DNA of 6,245 nt. Origin: an uncultured Oscillospiraceae bacterium. GTDB taxonomy: Bacteria; Bacillota; Clostridia; Oscillospirales; Ruminococcaceae. The translations under genes were made by a program, and so were the position numbers. The notes below the pieces were generated by a model. That model was not told where the DNA came from, did not search any database, and was given only the letters and a program-made list of their open reading frames with translations. The stretch lies in assembly GCA_934463345.1 (NCBI GenBank), contig CAKSJL010000090.1, positions 1 to 6,245 on the forward strand, written 5' to 3'. This document shows positions 1 to 6,245 of the stretch, one piece after another (the first letter of the stretch is position 1; every line of letters starts with the position of its first letter).

Positions 1-102
1 ATGCTCGAACCGGTTATGATTATTGTACTGGGAATTATGGTTGGTCTGATAGTTGCCTCTGTATTGCCAGCGCTTTATTCTTCATTCGACAATATCCAAT
101 AA
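1..102 (+). CDS. pilC: PilC/GspF-type platform protein, C-terminal end only (partial)
   Basis: Frame 1 is open from the first base to a TAA at 100-102 and gives 33 residues, including MLEPVMIIVLGIMVG and a later LPALYSSFDNIQ end. This matches the usual end of PilC/GspF proteins: a Glu-Pro just before the last membrane helix, a Gly-rich hydrophobic helix, then a short Pro-containing polar tail. PilC is the polytopic inner-membrane protein of the type IV pilus platform and works with the assembly ATPase. The ATG at base 1 is almost certainly an internal Met, because the rest of the protein (family members are about 350-400 residues) must lie upstream of the window. The stop lies 20 bases before the pilMN start, which fits one operon. 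The family call rests on a short segment but is well supported by the genes that follow; GspF of a type II secretion system is the alternative name. Confidence 0.8.
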   Translation: MLEPVMIIVLGIMVGLIVASVLPALYSSFDNIQ

Positions 103-122
103 ACAAAAAAGGCGGAATACTA

Positions 123-1598
123 ATGCTATCATTTGATATAACAGATAAAACAATAAGGATAATAAAGGGCAGTGAGAGCCATGGAAAAATCAAGATCACT
201 GATGCAGTAACAATTGACATTGAAGATAACAGTATAGAAAACGGCAAAATATCTGATATTCCAGGTCTTGCATCTAAAATTATCAGTACTCTTAAAGAAA
301 AAAATATGAAGGAAAAAAAGGCGATTGTAAGCATTTCTTCAAACCAGACTATTTTTAAGGAGTTGTCAATCCCTAAAGCTAAAGGAAAAAGCTTCTTGAA
401 AATGGTCAGAGCAGAAATGCAGGCACAGCTTGGTATTGATGATACATACAGCATCTCATACATTATTGTCGATGAGTATACGGAAAAAACCGAGAAAAAC
501 AAGTCTGAAATTGTGAAAATTCTTGCAACTGCTTGTCCATACGAAATGATTGACAATTGCAAAAAATTGTTTTCGTCTATTTCTATTTCGCTGAAATCTG
601 TAATGATTGGCTGCAACTGTATTTCTAAAATAATACTTTCAGATATTAAAACATGCCTCAAAATGCCGCTTCTTGTTGTTCAGATTGACAGAAATTTTTT
701 GAGCATTAATCTTTATGATGATTTGAAACTTGCTTTTTCAAGATTTACCGATGTTGACCCGAGCGATTATGGTTTTGCATCAGACTACATGAGTCAGGCT
801 GTAAATGAAAATATTTTCAGAATGCTCCAGTTTCAGAAAACACGAAAGGCAGACAGTGTTATTGAAAACGTTATGTTTTACGGTGAACTTGACAATATTG
901 AGGATATTATAAGTGCTGCAAAGCAGATGGATCTTAACGCAAGCATAATCAAAGCTCCACTACAGGTCAAGGGCTGCGAAAATATTAACTTTTCTCTTTA
1001 TGCAAATGCCATAGGCGCTCTTTTTAAACGCAACAAGGCGATTGAGAAGGTAAATCTTCTGGAAACTGATATTAATCACAGTGGAATTAAATCCAATACT
1101 TCATATCCGGTTCTTCTTGCAGGAGCACTCGCATTATCAGCAGCTGTTATTGGGGGAGTATGGTTCAGCTTCGATACAAAATATAAGTCAGTTACAGATG
1201 ACCTTGAATACGTCGAGAGAAACATTAATAATCCTGAGACCAAAAAGAAGAAAGAAATGTTTGATAATCTTTCTGCGCAAGAAGAAAAAATAAATCAATA
1301 CAGACAAAACATAACAACAGCTGCAAATGCTTTTAAAACACATCCTGCGATTTCTCAGGAATATATCAGCATAATCGAGTCTGAAATGATTAATGCAGCA
1401 AACGAGCTTGGGTTATGGGTTCAGATAACAAGCTTTGAGTATGATAATTACACGATAACTCTCAGCATAAGAACAGCTGCTGACAGTGATCCTTCACAGA
1501 CTCTGCCGGCTCTTATCGTTGGAAAGCTGCTTAATCACAGCGAATTTGCGGATGTTATCGATATAATATATCGTACAATGAAACGAACAACAAGGTAG
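123..1598 (+). CDS. pilMN: PilM-PilN fusion protein (PilMN), C-terminus apparently truncated by a frameshift
   Basis: The 491-residue product joins two platform proteins. Residues 1 to about 300 look like PilM, the cytoplasmic actin-like protein: an N-terminal LSFDITDKTIRII strand-turn-strand, a KAIVSISSNQTIFKELSIP segment typical of PilM, and a second lobe starting at LLVVQIDRNFLSINLYDD (about 183-200). Residues 308-313 (EKVNLL) resemble the NLL motif by which PilN binds PilM. A single membrane helix follows at about 327-350, then a coiled-coil-like stretch (about 352-400) and an alpha/beta PilN-like domain (about 405-480). PilM and PilN are normally separate proteins; the fusion is known in C. 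difficile. The start is supported by a GGCGGA site at 111-116, six bases upstream. The usual Asp-Ile-Gly nucleotide-binding signatures of PilM look degenerate. The last residues, about 481-491, seem to be out-of-frame sequence, because a convincing PilN tail continues in frame -1 to 1690. The restored protein would be about 522 residues. Confidence 0.88.
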   Translation: MLSFDITDKTIRIIKGSESHGKIKITDAVTIDIEDNSIENGKISDIPGLASKIISTLKEKNMKEKKAIVSISSNQTIFKELSIPKAKGKSFLKMVRAEMQAQLGIDDTYSISYIIVDEYTEKTEKNKSEIVKILATACPYEMIDNCKKLFSSISISLKSVMIGCNCISKIILSDIKTCLKMPLLVVQIDRNFLSINLYDDLKLAFSRFTDVDPSDYGFASDYMSQAVNENIFRMLQFQKTRKADSVIENVMFYGELDNIEDIISAAKQMDLNASIIKAPLQVKGCENINFSLYANAIGALFKRNKAIEKVNLLETDINHSGIKSNTSYPVLLAGALALSAAVIGGVWFSFDTKYKSVTDDLEYVERNINNPETKKKKEMFDNLSAQEEKINQYRQNITTAANAFKTHPAISQEYISIIESEMINAANELGLWVQITSFEYDNYTITLSIRTAADSDPSQTLPALIVGKLLNHSEFADVIDIIYRTMKRTTR

Positions 1599-1690
1599 TA
1601 AACTATGAAATACAGATTCCGGTTGCACCAATTGAATTACCAACTGAGCTTTCAACAGAATCTGTACAATCTGAAACGGGGAGTGAGTAA
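1562..1690 (+). other. Frameshifted C-terminal tail of PilMN (frame -1 relative to the upstream gene)
   Basis: Between the stop at 1596-1598 and the pilO start there is no start codon giving a sensible protein. The frame one base back from pilMN, however, is open from 1535 to a TAA at 1688-1690. From 1562 it reads 42 residues: first YNISYNETNNKVVNYEIQIP, then a Pro/Thr/Ser/Glu-rich tail ending in QSETGSE. The first part has the polar turn followed by a beta strand expected at the end of a PilN domain, directly after FADVID (475-480). The stop sits two bases before the pilO ATG, which is normal operon spacing. The simplest reading is that one base is missing near 1557-1570; for example, GATATAAT in place of GATTATAAT would restore the frame. 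I see no canonical X-XXY-YYZ slippery heptamer in the overlap, so a real mutation or a sequencing/assembly error is more likely than programmed frameshifting. Confidence 0.75.
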
Positions 1691-1692
1691 AT
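1678..1692 (+). promoter_or_regulatory. Ribosome binding site of pilO, embedded in the end of the pilMN reading frame
   Basis: GGGGAG at 1678-1683 lies nine bases before the pilO ATG at 1693 and inside the last codons of the restored pilMN frame, whose TAA is at 1688-1690. In the intact frame this would allow translational coupling of pilMN and pilO. With the frame as it stands, ribosomes on pilMN stop at 1598, about 95 bases earlier, so coupling would be weakened. Confidence 0.6.
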
Positions 1693-2418
1693 ATGCAGAA
1701 GCTGAGCTATCGTGATCGTATAATAGTATTGGTTGTCCTTGTTATAGCAATATTAGTTGCAGGTTTTATGCTTTTAATAAAGCCTAAAATGGAGGATATA
1801 TCTTCTGCGGAGGCTTCCTTGTCAGATGCACAGTCCCAGTGGAATGAACTTAACAGCAAAATACAGCAGGTTAACAGCATAAAGGAACGTGTTCAGACAA
1901 AGTATAACGAATGTGTTGAAACGGGCAGCCTTTTTGTGGATATTAAAAGGGCATATACTCTTGAAGAATTCATCAAGGAATATATAGATAAAAATGGTAT
2001 TTACATTGACACTAATGCAGCATTTACAGACCCTTCTATTGTTGAGCTTACTCCTTATACGCTCAAGAGTGAATCGCTTGATTATTCCATCGGGCAGTCT
2101 GCTGATCTTAATTCAAACGAAACAGGCGACTCTTCGTCAGATGGTAAAAAGGATGAAGAGGTTGAAAATCAGAGCCTTCCATGCGGAACTATATCAATTG
2201 ACTATCGTGCGACAAGAGCCGGTCTTATGCAGTTTATGCAGGATATAAAAAATTCCGGCAAATCGATTGAAATTAAGTCTGTTACAATTGATAACAATAC
2301 TTACAATACAAGTCCTGATGCTGTTATGAGCGGAGATATAACGATAAATGTTTACTACGCACAGATGATATCAAGTGTTGATATTGGCGGAGAAGTTGAT
2401 GGCGTAACAGGACAGTAA
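1693..2418 (+). CDS. pilO: PilO-like inner-membrane platform protein
   Basis: This 241-residue protein has the PilO layout: a short cytoplasmic start (MQKLSYRDR), one membrane helix at about 10-29, a heptad-like coiled coil at about 33-75 (SSAEASLSDAQSQWNELNSK onward), and a C-terminal alpha/beta domain (about 164-226) with the alternating strand and helix order of the PilO ferredoxin-like fold, including TISIDYRATRAGLMQFMQDI. PilO pairs with PilN through these parts and links the cytoplasmic PilM ring to the pilus-building site outside the membrane. The length is near the usual 200-240 residues. An acidic, Ser-rich loop at about 131-160 (SIGQSADLN to EEVENQ) looks like an insertion in the middle of the domain. 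Primary sequence similarity in this family is low, so the call depends on topology and on its place directly after pilMN. GspM would be the type II secretion counterpart. Confidence 0.82.
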   Translation: MQKLSYRDRIIVLVVLVIAILVAGFMLLIKPKMEDISSAEASLSDAQSQWNELNSKIQQVNSIKERVQTKYNECVETGSLFVDIKRAYTLEEFIKEYIDKNGIYIDTNAAFTDPSIVELTPYTLKSESLDYSIGQSADLNSNETGDSSSDGKKDEEVENQSLPCGTISIDYRATRAGLMQFMQDIKNSGKSIEIKSVTIDNNTYNTSPDAVMSGDITINVYYAQMISSVDIGGEVDGVTGQ

Positions 2419-2443
2419 TGGCAAAATAAAAGCGGGTGGTAAT

Positions 2444-5368
2444 ATGCGTAACAAAAATGAAAAATTAAAGGGTTCAGTTTTGTATACAGTTGTTGCGGTT
2501 ATGATGATTATGACTGTGTTTGTTTTTGCCGCACTTTCTCTTGCATCAGCTGCCAATAAACGTGCGTTTAATTCCTATGCAAATAATCAGACGCAGTATA
2601 CGGCCAGATCCGTTGTTGATACTGTCTGGAGTATTGTTCAGAAAACCCCTGAGATGAAAAAGAACATATCAGATCTTCCGATTGATTCTGAACTTTCAAT
2701 GGAAGTTACGGGAATTGATAAATCAATGGGGAAACTTGTTGATAATAAGGTAACTGTACAATGTCTTGGAAAAGGCAGAGAATATGGTTATGACAGCAAT
2801 GATAAATTTTACAAGATGTCTGTTACTGTTGAAATGCTCGGGCAAAGAAATACTATTGCAGGGTATTTTCTGGCTGAAAAAATAGAAAATCCATCTTTTG
2901 ATTATGCACTTGTTTCGCTGGATTCTGTTGGAACAAATAACTTTAATATATACGGTCCGCTTTGCTTTGGTTCAAAAACCAAAAATACCAATGAGTGTTA
3001 TTTTAGCAATGATGGTAAACTTTCTACTCCTATAGAATTTAATGGTGATCTCAATATACGAAGTGCTGATAATGTAACAGTATATCCTAAAACAGGTATA
3101 TTTGTGAATGGAAATTTTAAATTCAACAATGCTGGAAAATTAAAACCGATTGGAAATTATTCAAGAATTTATCGTGAACTTCCATATTTATATGTGGCTA
3201 ATAATTTTTCATCTAAATCTGATGATGAAATAATAATGGGTTCTGAGACATCACCGCTGTTGCTAATGGCAGGATCAATAACTCAATCAGGGAACAATTC
3301 TATTAATCAGTCAATATATGGTGACGTTTATCTTTATGATGACACAGAGTCAACTATAAAAGCTTCAAATGTAAGACAATGGAATAGTGATATTATTTTA
3401 AAGCGGGATAATGGAAAGCCTTTGACTCATCCTTCATATACTGGCGGAAATCTCTATTCACTTGGGACTGTTAATGTAGTAGGAAGCGGAACACTGGCTA
3501 ATAATGTTGTTGCAGATTATCTTAAATTTAATTATTCGGGAAATTTTAATACATCCGGTTCAGTTACAACCAGAAAAATTTATCTCAATGGTGGAAATTA
3601 TAAATTTGTAAACGGTTTGTTTACAAATCCTGATGATTTTTCCTGTGCTTATGGAACTTATGTAAATGACCAGGAATATTTTTCTCCGGTAATGGGCGGA
3701 CATTATGAAGAAATATATAATGAAAATTTTGATGTGGAAAATGAGGCAATAAATAATGAAATGACACCACTTATATATGAATATCATAACAAGTATGTTA
3801 CAAATGCTGTTAAAAATATATCATTTGATTTTAGGGATTATATTCCGGAAGAGGCTTCAAAATTTGAAATTACTCCTACTTCTATAACAATAGATATTTC
3901 CAAAGGATCAAATTGGAGTGGACAGGAAGAAAAGTATTATTCTGAAAAAACTAATGTCAAATGCAGAATTTATGAGGACAGAAATGGATTTGCAAGTTTT
4001 AGTACGGAAGAAATTATTGCGATTGGTTCGGATTCAAAAATAATTATACCAATTGAAGATAAAAAGTTTGATGTGAAATCCGGAAGATTAGAGATTATTT
4101 TTGAACCAACTAATTGGATGGATGAGGGAAAAAATATTAATGTAGAATCAATTTCTGTTCAAATGAATGTTAAAGCTTCAAAATGGGTTGAAGTAATTGT
4201 CAAGGAAGTTAACAATCTTGAATTTATAAAGGCAGTTAATGATAAGGCGTTTACTGCCAATAATCCCATATACATTGACGATATAGATAAATCAGTTAAA
4301 ATTGAAAAATATGTTGACGGTTTTGATGGAAAGACAAAACTGAAAATTTACAAAGCAGATCTTACCGGAATTGAAGAAGGTAAAGAGCTTGAAATTCCGG
4401 AAGCTGATTATGAACTGGTCAGAGAAGAACCATATGACTACGACACAGAATATGTTGAGTTTCTTAAGTCTGTAATAAGCACTGTTTCATTTCCTGAAAC
4501 TATGGGAAAGGAAAATGTTTTAAAAAGTAATGGCGGATTTGTTGATGATGATTTTTTGCAGATGAACAGCGGTAAAGCTGTAATTCAAAGTAATGCAGAA
4601 AAGCAGGTTACGGATGCTTTTGAAAATATTAACAAAACGCAAAATCTTGTGTATGATTTTGACAATGACATTATTACCAATGAAAATGGAGTGACACAAG
4701 GCAATATTACATTTCCTTTGACTGTAATTTCGTCATGTACATTCAAAGGCGGGCTGAACGGTGGGGAACAAATATATTTTAAAGGTCTTACTGAAAGCAA
4801 AATATATGTAAAGCTTGATGGTTTTTATATGGACAACAATTGTCAGAGTAAGGATATGATGATTGTAGATGATGAAAATGGAACAAAGTCTGTTAATTTT
4901 CTTATACCAAAAGGTGAAAACTTTACAGTAGTAGGAAATATTCTTACAGAATATTATAGAAACAACACAGAAATAATGGCAAATCCTATTGTTAACAATT
5001 CTGGGGTTTATACTGTTGACAATAAGAGGATACCAGGAATATACTTTTACATGGAAGAGGATACTACATCTGCAACTATAAGGTTTGAATACTCACATAC
5101 AAGTGCGTATATTATTGCACCTACCGGAAAATTGGAGTCGGATAATGTGGGAGAGCGAAGAAGTTATAGTTATATCTATGAAATGGACGAAGAACCGCTT
5201 AATGTAAGTTGTGAAAATGCAATTATAGGTGCAGTAATTTGTAGGGAAGCAAATGCTTCAGCTAATAACAGGTATTTCTTTTATGTTAACCCAAATCCAA
5301 AGCTGCCTGATTCAAGCGATGAGAAGCTGCATTATGAAGTTCGATGCATGTATTATCAGGCATATTGA
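2444..5368 (+). CDS. Giant PilX/GspK-like minor pilin, putative tip protein with a large extracellular region
   Basis: The 974-residue product begins like a prepilin: a basic leader (MRNKNEKLKG), likely cleavage after Gly10, then a hydrophobic helix SVLYTVVAVMMIMTVFVFAA. Mature position 5 is Thr15, not Glu; lack of Glu5 is a known trait of GspK, the tip minor pilin. Residues 33-66 continue as the amphipathic alpha-1 helix (NNQTQYTARSVVDTVW). Residues about 160-395 are rich in short Asn/Gly-containing strands (NIYGPLCFGSK, FNGDLNIRS, GTVNVVGSGT, NGGNYKFVNG), suggesting a beta-helix or stacked-strand fold. About 450-600 look like another beta-rich domain, about 605-680 are acidic, and about 735-945 are beta-rich again. 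Near the end, AYIIAPTGKL and AIIGAVICREANASANNRY resemble the IYAPN...GAVVGK pattern of some PilX-type C-terminal domains. There are ten cysteines. GGGTGG at 2434-2439 supports the start. Most family members are far shorter. Ligand and function are unknown; adhesion at the pilus tip is inference. Confidence 0.75.
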   Translation: MRNKNEKLKGSVLYTVVAVMMIMTVFVFAALSLASAANKRAFNSYANNQTQYTARSVVDTVWSIVQKTPEMKKNISDLPIDSELSMEVTGIDKSMGKLVDNKVTVQCLGKGREYGYDSNDKFYKMSVTVEMLGQRNTIAGYFLAEKIENPSFDYALVSLDSVGTNNFNIYGPLCFGSKTKNTNECYFSNDGKLSTPIEFNGDLNIRSADNVTVYPKTGIFVNGNFKFNNAGKLKPIGNYSRIYRELPYLYVANNFSSKSDDEIIMGSETSPLLLMAGSITQSGNNSINQSIYGDVYLYDDTESTIKASNVRQWNSDIILKRDNGKPLTHPSYTGGNLYSLGTVNVVGSGTLANNVVADYLKFNYSGNFNTSGSVTTRKIYLNGGNYKFVNGLFTNPDDFSCAYGTYVNDQEYFSPVMGGHYEEIYNENFDVENEAINNEMTPLIYEYHNKYVTNAVKNISFDFRDYIPEEASKFEITPTSITIDISKGSNWSGQEEKYYSEKTNVKCRIYEDRNGFASFSTEEIIAIGSDSKIIIPIEDKKFDVKSGRLEIIFEPTNWMDEGKNINVESISVQMNVKASKWVEVIVKEVNNLEFIKAVNDKAFTANNPIYIDDIDKSVKIEKYVDGFDGKTKLKIYKADLTGIEEGKELEIPEADYELVREEPYDYDTEYVEFLKSVISTVSFPETMGKENVLKSNGGFVDDDFLQMNSGKAVIQSNAEKQVTDAFENINKTQNLVYDFDNDIITNENGVTQGNITFPLTVISSCTFKGGLNGGEQIYFKGLTESKIYVKLDGFYMDNNCQSKDMMIVDDENGTKSVNFLIPKGENFTVVGNILTEYYRNNTEIMANPIVNNSGVYTVDNKRIPGIYFYMEEDTTSATIRFEYSHTSAYIIAPTGKLESDNVGERRSYSYIYEMDEEPLNVSCENAIIGAVICREANASANNRYFFYVNPNPKLPDSSDEKLHYEVRCMYYQAY

Positions 5369-5398
5369 TAAATCATATTCTGGGAAAGGAGAGTAGAA

Positions 5399-5740
5399 AT
5401 GAAAAAGAAACTGAAAGGAATGACTTTGGTGGAAGTTCTTGTTGCGCTTGCGGTTTTTACAGTGATTTCTGCTCTGCTTGCATCAGCTTGTGCCGGGATT
5501 TGTACAATAGTCCGGAAAACGGATAAATTGAACAAAAAAATTGCCAATGAAGCGCCAAAAGCTGAAATAAGGGATGGAGTTGCAACAACAGATACTGACG
5601 GCTCAGAGGCAGAAATGTCAATAACAATAAAGATGAACGGAAAGGAATACGCTGCCAACGGCAAAAAATACGAGGTAGTTGATTCTGATAGCAACTACGA
5701 AGAGGGTGGAAATTTTAAGTACTTTAAACCAAACAGCTAA
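5399..5740 (+). CDS. Short type IV minor prepilin, PilV/GspI-like
   Basis: The 113-residue product has a textbook class III leader: MKKKLKG, cleavage after Gly7, then MTLVEVLVALAVFTVISALL with Glu12 at mature position 5. That Glu is needed in most pilins for assembly next to the neighbouring N-terminus. The mature protein of 106 residues is small. After the helix (to about 50) it has a charged linker and two likely strands (EMSITIKMNG and KKYEVVDSD), ending in an acidic and then aromatic tail (NYEEGGNFKYFKPNS). The MTLVEVLVAL start and small size fit PilV/GspI-type subunits, which pair with J- and K-type minor pilins at the tip. C31 and C35 lie in the hydrophobic helix four residues apart. 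An AGGAG site at 5387-5391, seven bases before the ATG, sets the start. It follows the giant pilin by 30 bases and precedes the next prepilin by 10. The I/V subclass is less certain than the pilin call. Confidence 0.85.
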   Translation: MKKKLKGMTLVEVLVALAVFTVISALLASACAGICTIVRKTDKLNKKIANEAPKAEIRDGVATTDTDGSEAEMSITIKMNGKEYAANGKKYEVVDSDSNYEEGGNFKYFKPNS

Positions 5741-5750
5741 GGAGGTTTTT
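5741..5750 (+). promoter_or_regulatory. Strong ribosome binding site before the last prepilin gene
   Basis: TAAGGAGGT at 5738-5746 is a near-perfect anti-16S match. It overlaps the stop codon of the short pilin (5738-5740) and lies four bases before the ATG at 5751. It fixes the start of the next gene and suggests coupled, efficient translation of the two minor pilins. Confidence 0.8.
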
Positions 5751-6245
5751 ATGAAAAAAAGAAAACACCTTTCGGGTTTTACACTTCTTGAGCTTGTAAT
5801 TGTTATGGCGATTTTTTCAGCAATTGCGGTTGGTGCTCTGGCAATGATAAGACCTGCAATGCAGCTTTTCCATAAAACTTCTGCTCAGGAGGAAGCAGCG
5901 GCGGATATTGATAATATTTCAAGGTATATTCAGGATAATTTGAGGTATGCTGACAGAGTTAATATTTACTATGGATATGGTAAAACAGATGTTGATGCAA
6001 TGATTAGCAAAAGTATTAGTGACAAATATAAGCGCCTTGAGTTTGATTCAGATAGATCTGAATGGAAAAGTAATTACTATACAGCAACACCACTCGAGTA
6101 TTTCAGAGATTATTACTTTGGCACAGATACTAATTCTTATGAGGATAAAAATGTAAACGTAATGGAGATTACACCTGATTGTCATGTCAACATTTACACA
6201 TATTCTTTAGAGGATTTTGCATATGTAGATACGATGGCTATAAAC
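5751..6245 (+). CDS. Type IV minor prepilin, PilW/GspJ-like (partial, runs off the window)
   Basis: The frame from the ATG at 5751 stays open to the last base and gives 165 residues with no stop. The start is a clear prepilin leader, MKKRKHLSG, with cleavage after Gly9 and a mature start FTLLELVIVMAIFSAIAVGA; Glu14 is at mature position 5. The helix continues as MIRPAMQLFHKTSAQEEAAADIDNISRYIQ style amphipathic sequence (about residues 32-62). An acidic and aromatic-rich globular part follows (YYGYGKTDVDAM, KSNYYTATPLEYFRDYYFG). The FTLLELVIVMAIF start, the long helix with an I-R-I-spaced segment, and a length already over 155 mature residues fit PilW/GspJ-type minor pilins better than a short major pilin. 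Its place after K-like and I/V-like genes supports a tip-complex role. The C-terminus and total length cannot be judged. Confidence 0.85.
   Translation, partial: MKKRKHLSGFTLLELVIVMAIFSAIAVGALAMIRPAMQLFHKTSAQEEAAADIDNISRYIQDNLRYADRVNIYYGYGKTDVDAMISKSISDKYKRLEFDSDRSEWKSNYYTATPLEYFRDYYFGTDTNSYEDKNVNVMEITPDCHVNIYTYSLEDFAYVDTMAIN

Larger units (their letters stand above)
1..6245 (+). other. Type IV pilus assembly operon segment (pilC-pilMN-pilO-three minor prepilins)
   Basis: All six genes lie on the plus strand with gaps of 20, 2 (counting to the restored pilMN stop), 25, 30 and 10 bases. Each complete start has a recognisable ribosome binding site. I saw no hairpin followed by a T run and no convincing promoter in any gap, so the promoter lies upstream of the window. 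Platform genes first and minor pilins after them is the usual order in clostridial type IV pilus clusters. The motor ATPase, prepilin peptidase and major pilin are not in this window. Confidence 0.8.

Noticed and set aside
35..661. A 208-codon minus-strand open frame opposite the PilM domain
   Set aside because: It lies antisense to a well-supported gene, has no good ribosome binding site that I can see, and its product is a hydrophobic Ile/Ser/Phe-rich string typical of the reverse of AT-rich coding DNA.
1535..1598. Programmed -1 ribosomal frameshifting in pilMN
   Set aside because: I found no canonical slippery heptamer in the frame overlap and no obvious strong hairpin just after it. A one-base deletion or sequence error is simpler, although recoding is not ruled out.
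1605..1715. A small plus-strand frame starting at ATG 1605 between pilMN and pilO
   Set aside because: It lacks a ribosome binding site, gives a featureless basic peptide of about 36 residues, and overlaps the pilO start. The other frame here gives the missing PilN tail.
2419..2443. Possible promoter or terminator between pilO and the giant pilin gene
   Set aside because: The gap is only 25 bases and holds a ribosome binding site; there is no inverted repeat or T run and no room for a -35/-10 pair.
5356..5694. A 112-codon minus-strand open frame opposite the short pilin
   Set aside because: The plus strand carries a textbook prepilin with a good ribosome binding site here; the antisense product has no recognisable features.
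1..6245. CRISPR array, tRNA/rRNA genes, insertion sequences
   Set aside because: No regularly spaced direct repeats, no tRNA-like cloverleaf and no transposase or terminal inverted repeats were noticed; almost all bases are explained by the coding genes.

Overview
The window is one plus-strand operon segment encoding the inner-membrane platform and the minor pilins of a type IV pilus (or closely related type II secretion-like) machine. The layout suggests a Gram-positive anaerobe of the Clostridia: a PilM-like domain is fused to a PilN-like domain in one polypeptide (an arrangement known as pilMN in Clostridioides difficile), no outer-membrane secretin-linked gene such as pilP or pilQ follows pilO, ribosome binding sites are strong and AGGAGG-like, and the DNA is AT-rich. 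An Oscillospiraceae/Ruminococcus-like host is a guess from the general look of the proteins, not something proven here.

Layout: 1-102 is the C-terminal end of a PilC/GspF-type platform protein. 123-1598 is a PilM-PilN fusion. Its C-terminal tail continues in another frame up to 1690, so it looks cut short by a one-base frameshift near 1557-1570. 1693-2418 is a PilO-like protein. 2444-5368 encodes a 974-residue protein with a class III (prepilin-type) N-terminus and a very large, mostly beta-rich extracellular part; it resembles PilX/GspK-type minor pilins and is the most unusual gene here. 5399-5740 is a short PilV/GspI-type minor pilin. 5751-6245 is a PilW/GspJ-type minor pilin that runs off the end of the window. 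Gaps between genes are 2 to 30 bases, and I see no internal terminator or promoter, so co-transcription is very likely.

How they work together (family knowledge plus inference): PilC, PilM, PilN and PilO form the cytoplasmic and inner-membrane assembly platform that lets a motor ATPase (outside the window) add pilins. The three prepilins would be cleaved by a prepilin peptidase (also outside) and form an initiation or tip complex comparable to GspI-GspJ-GspK. In that model the giant K-like subunit sits at the pilus tip and exposes a large domain that could bind a surface or substrate. The two points most worth following up are the frameshift in pilMN and the giant tip-pilin candidate, whose interior is AT-richer than its ends in the rows I sampled.
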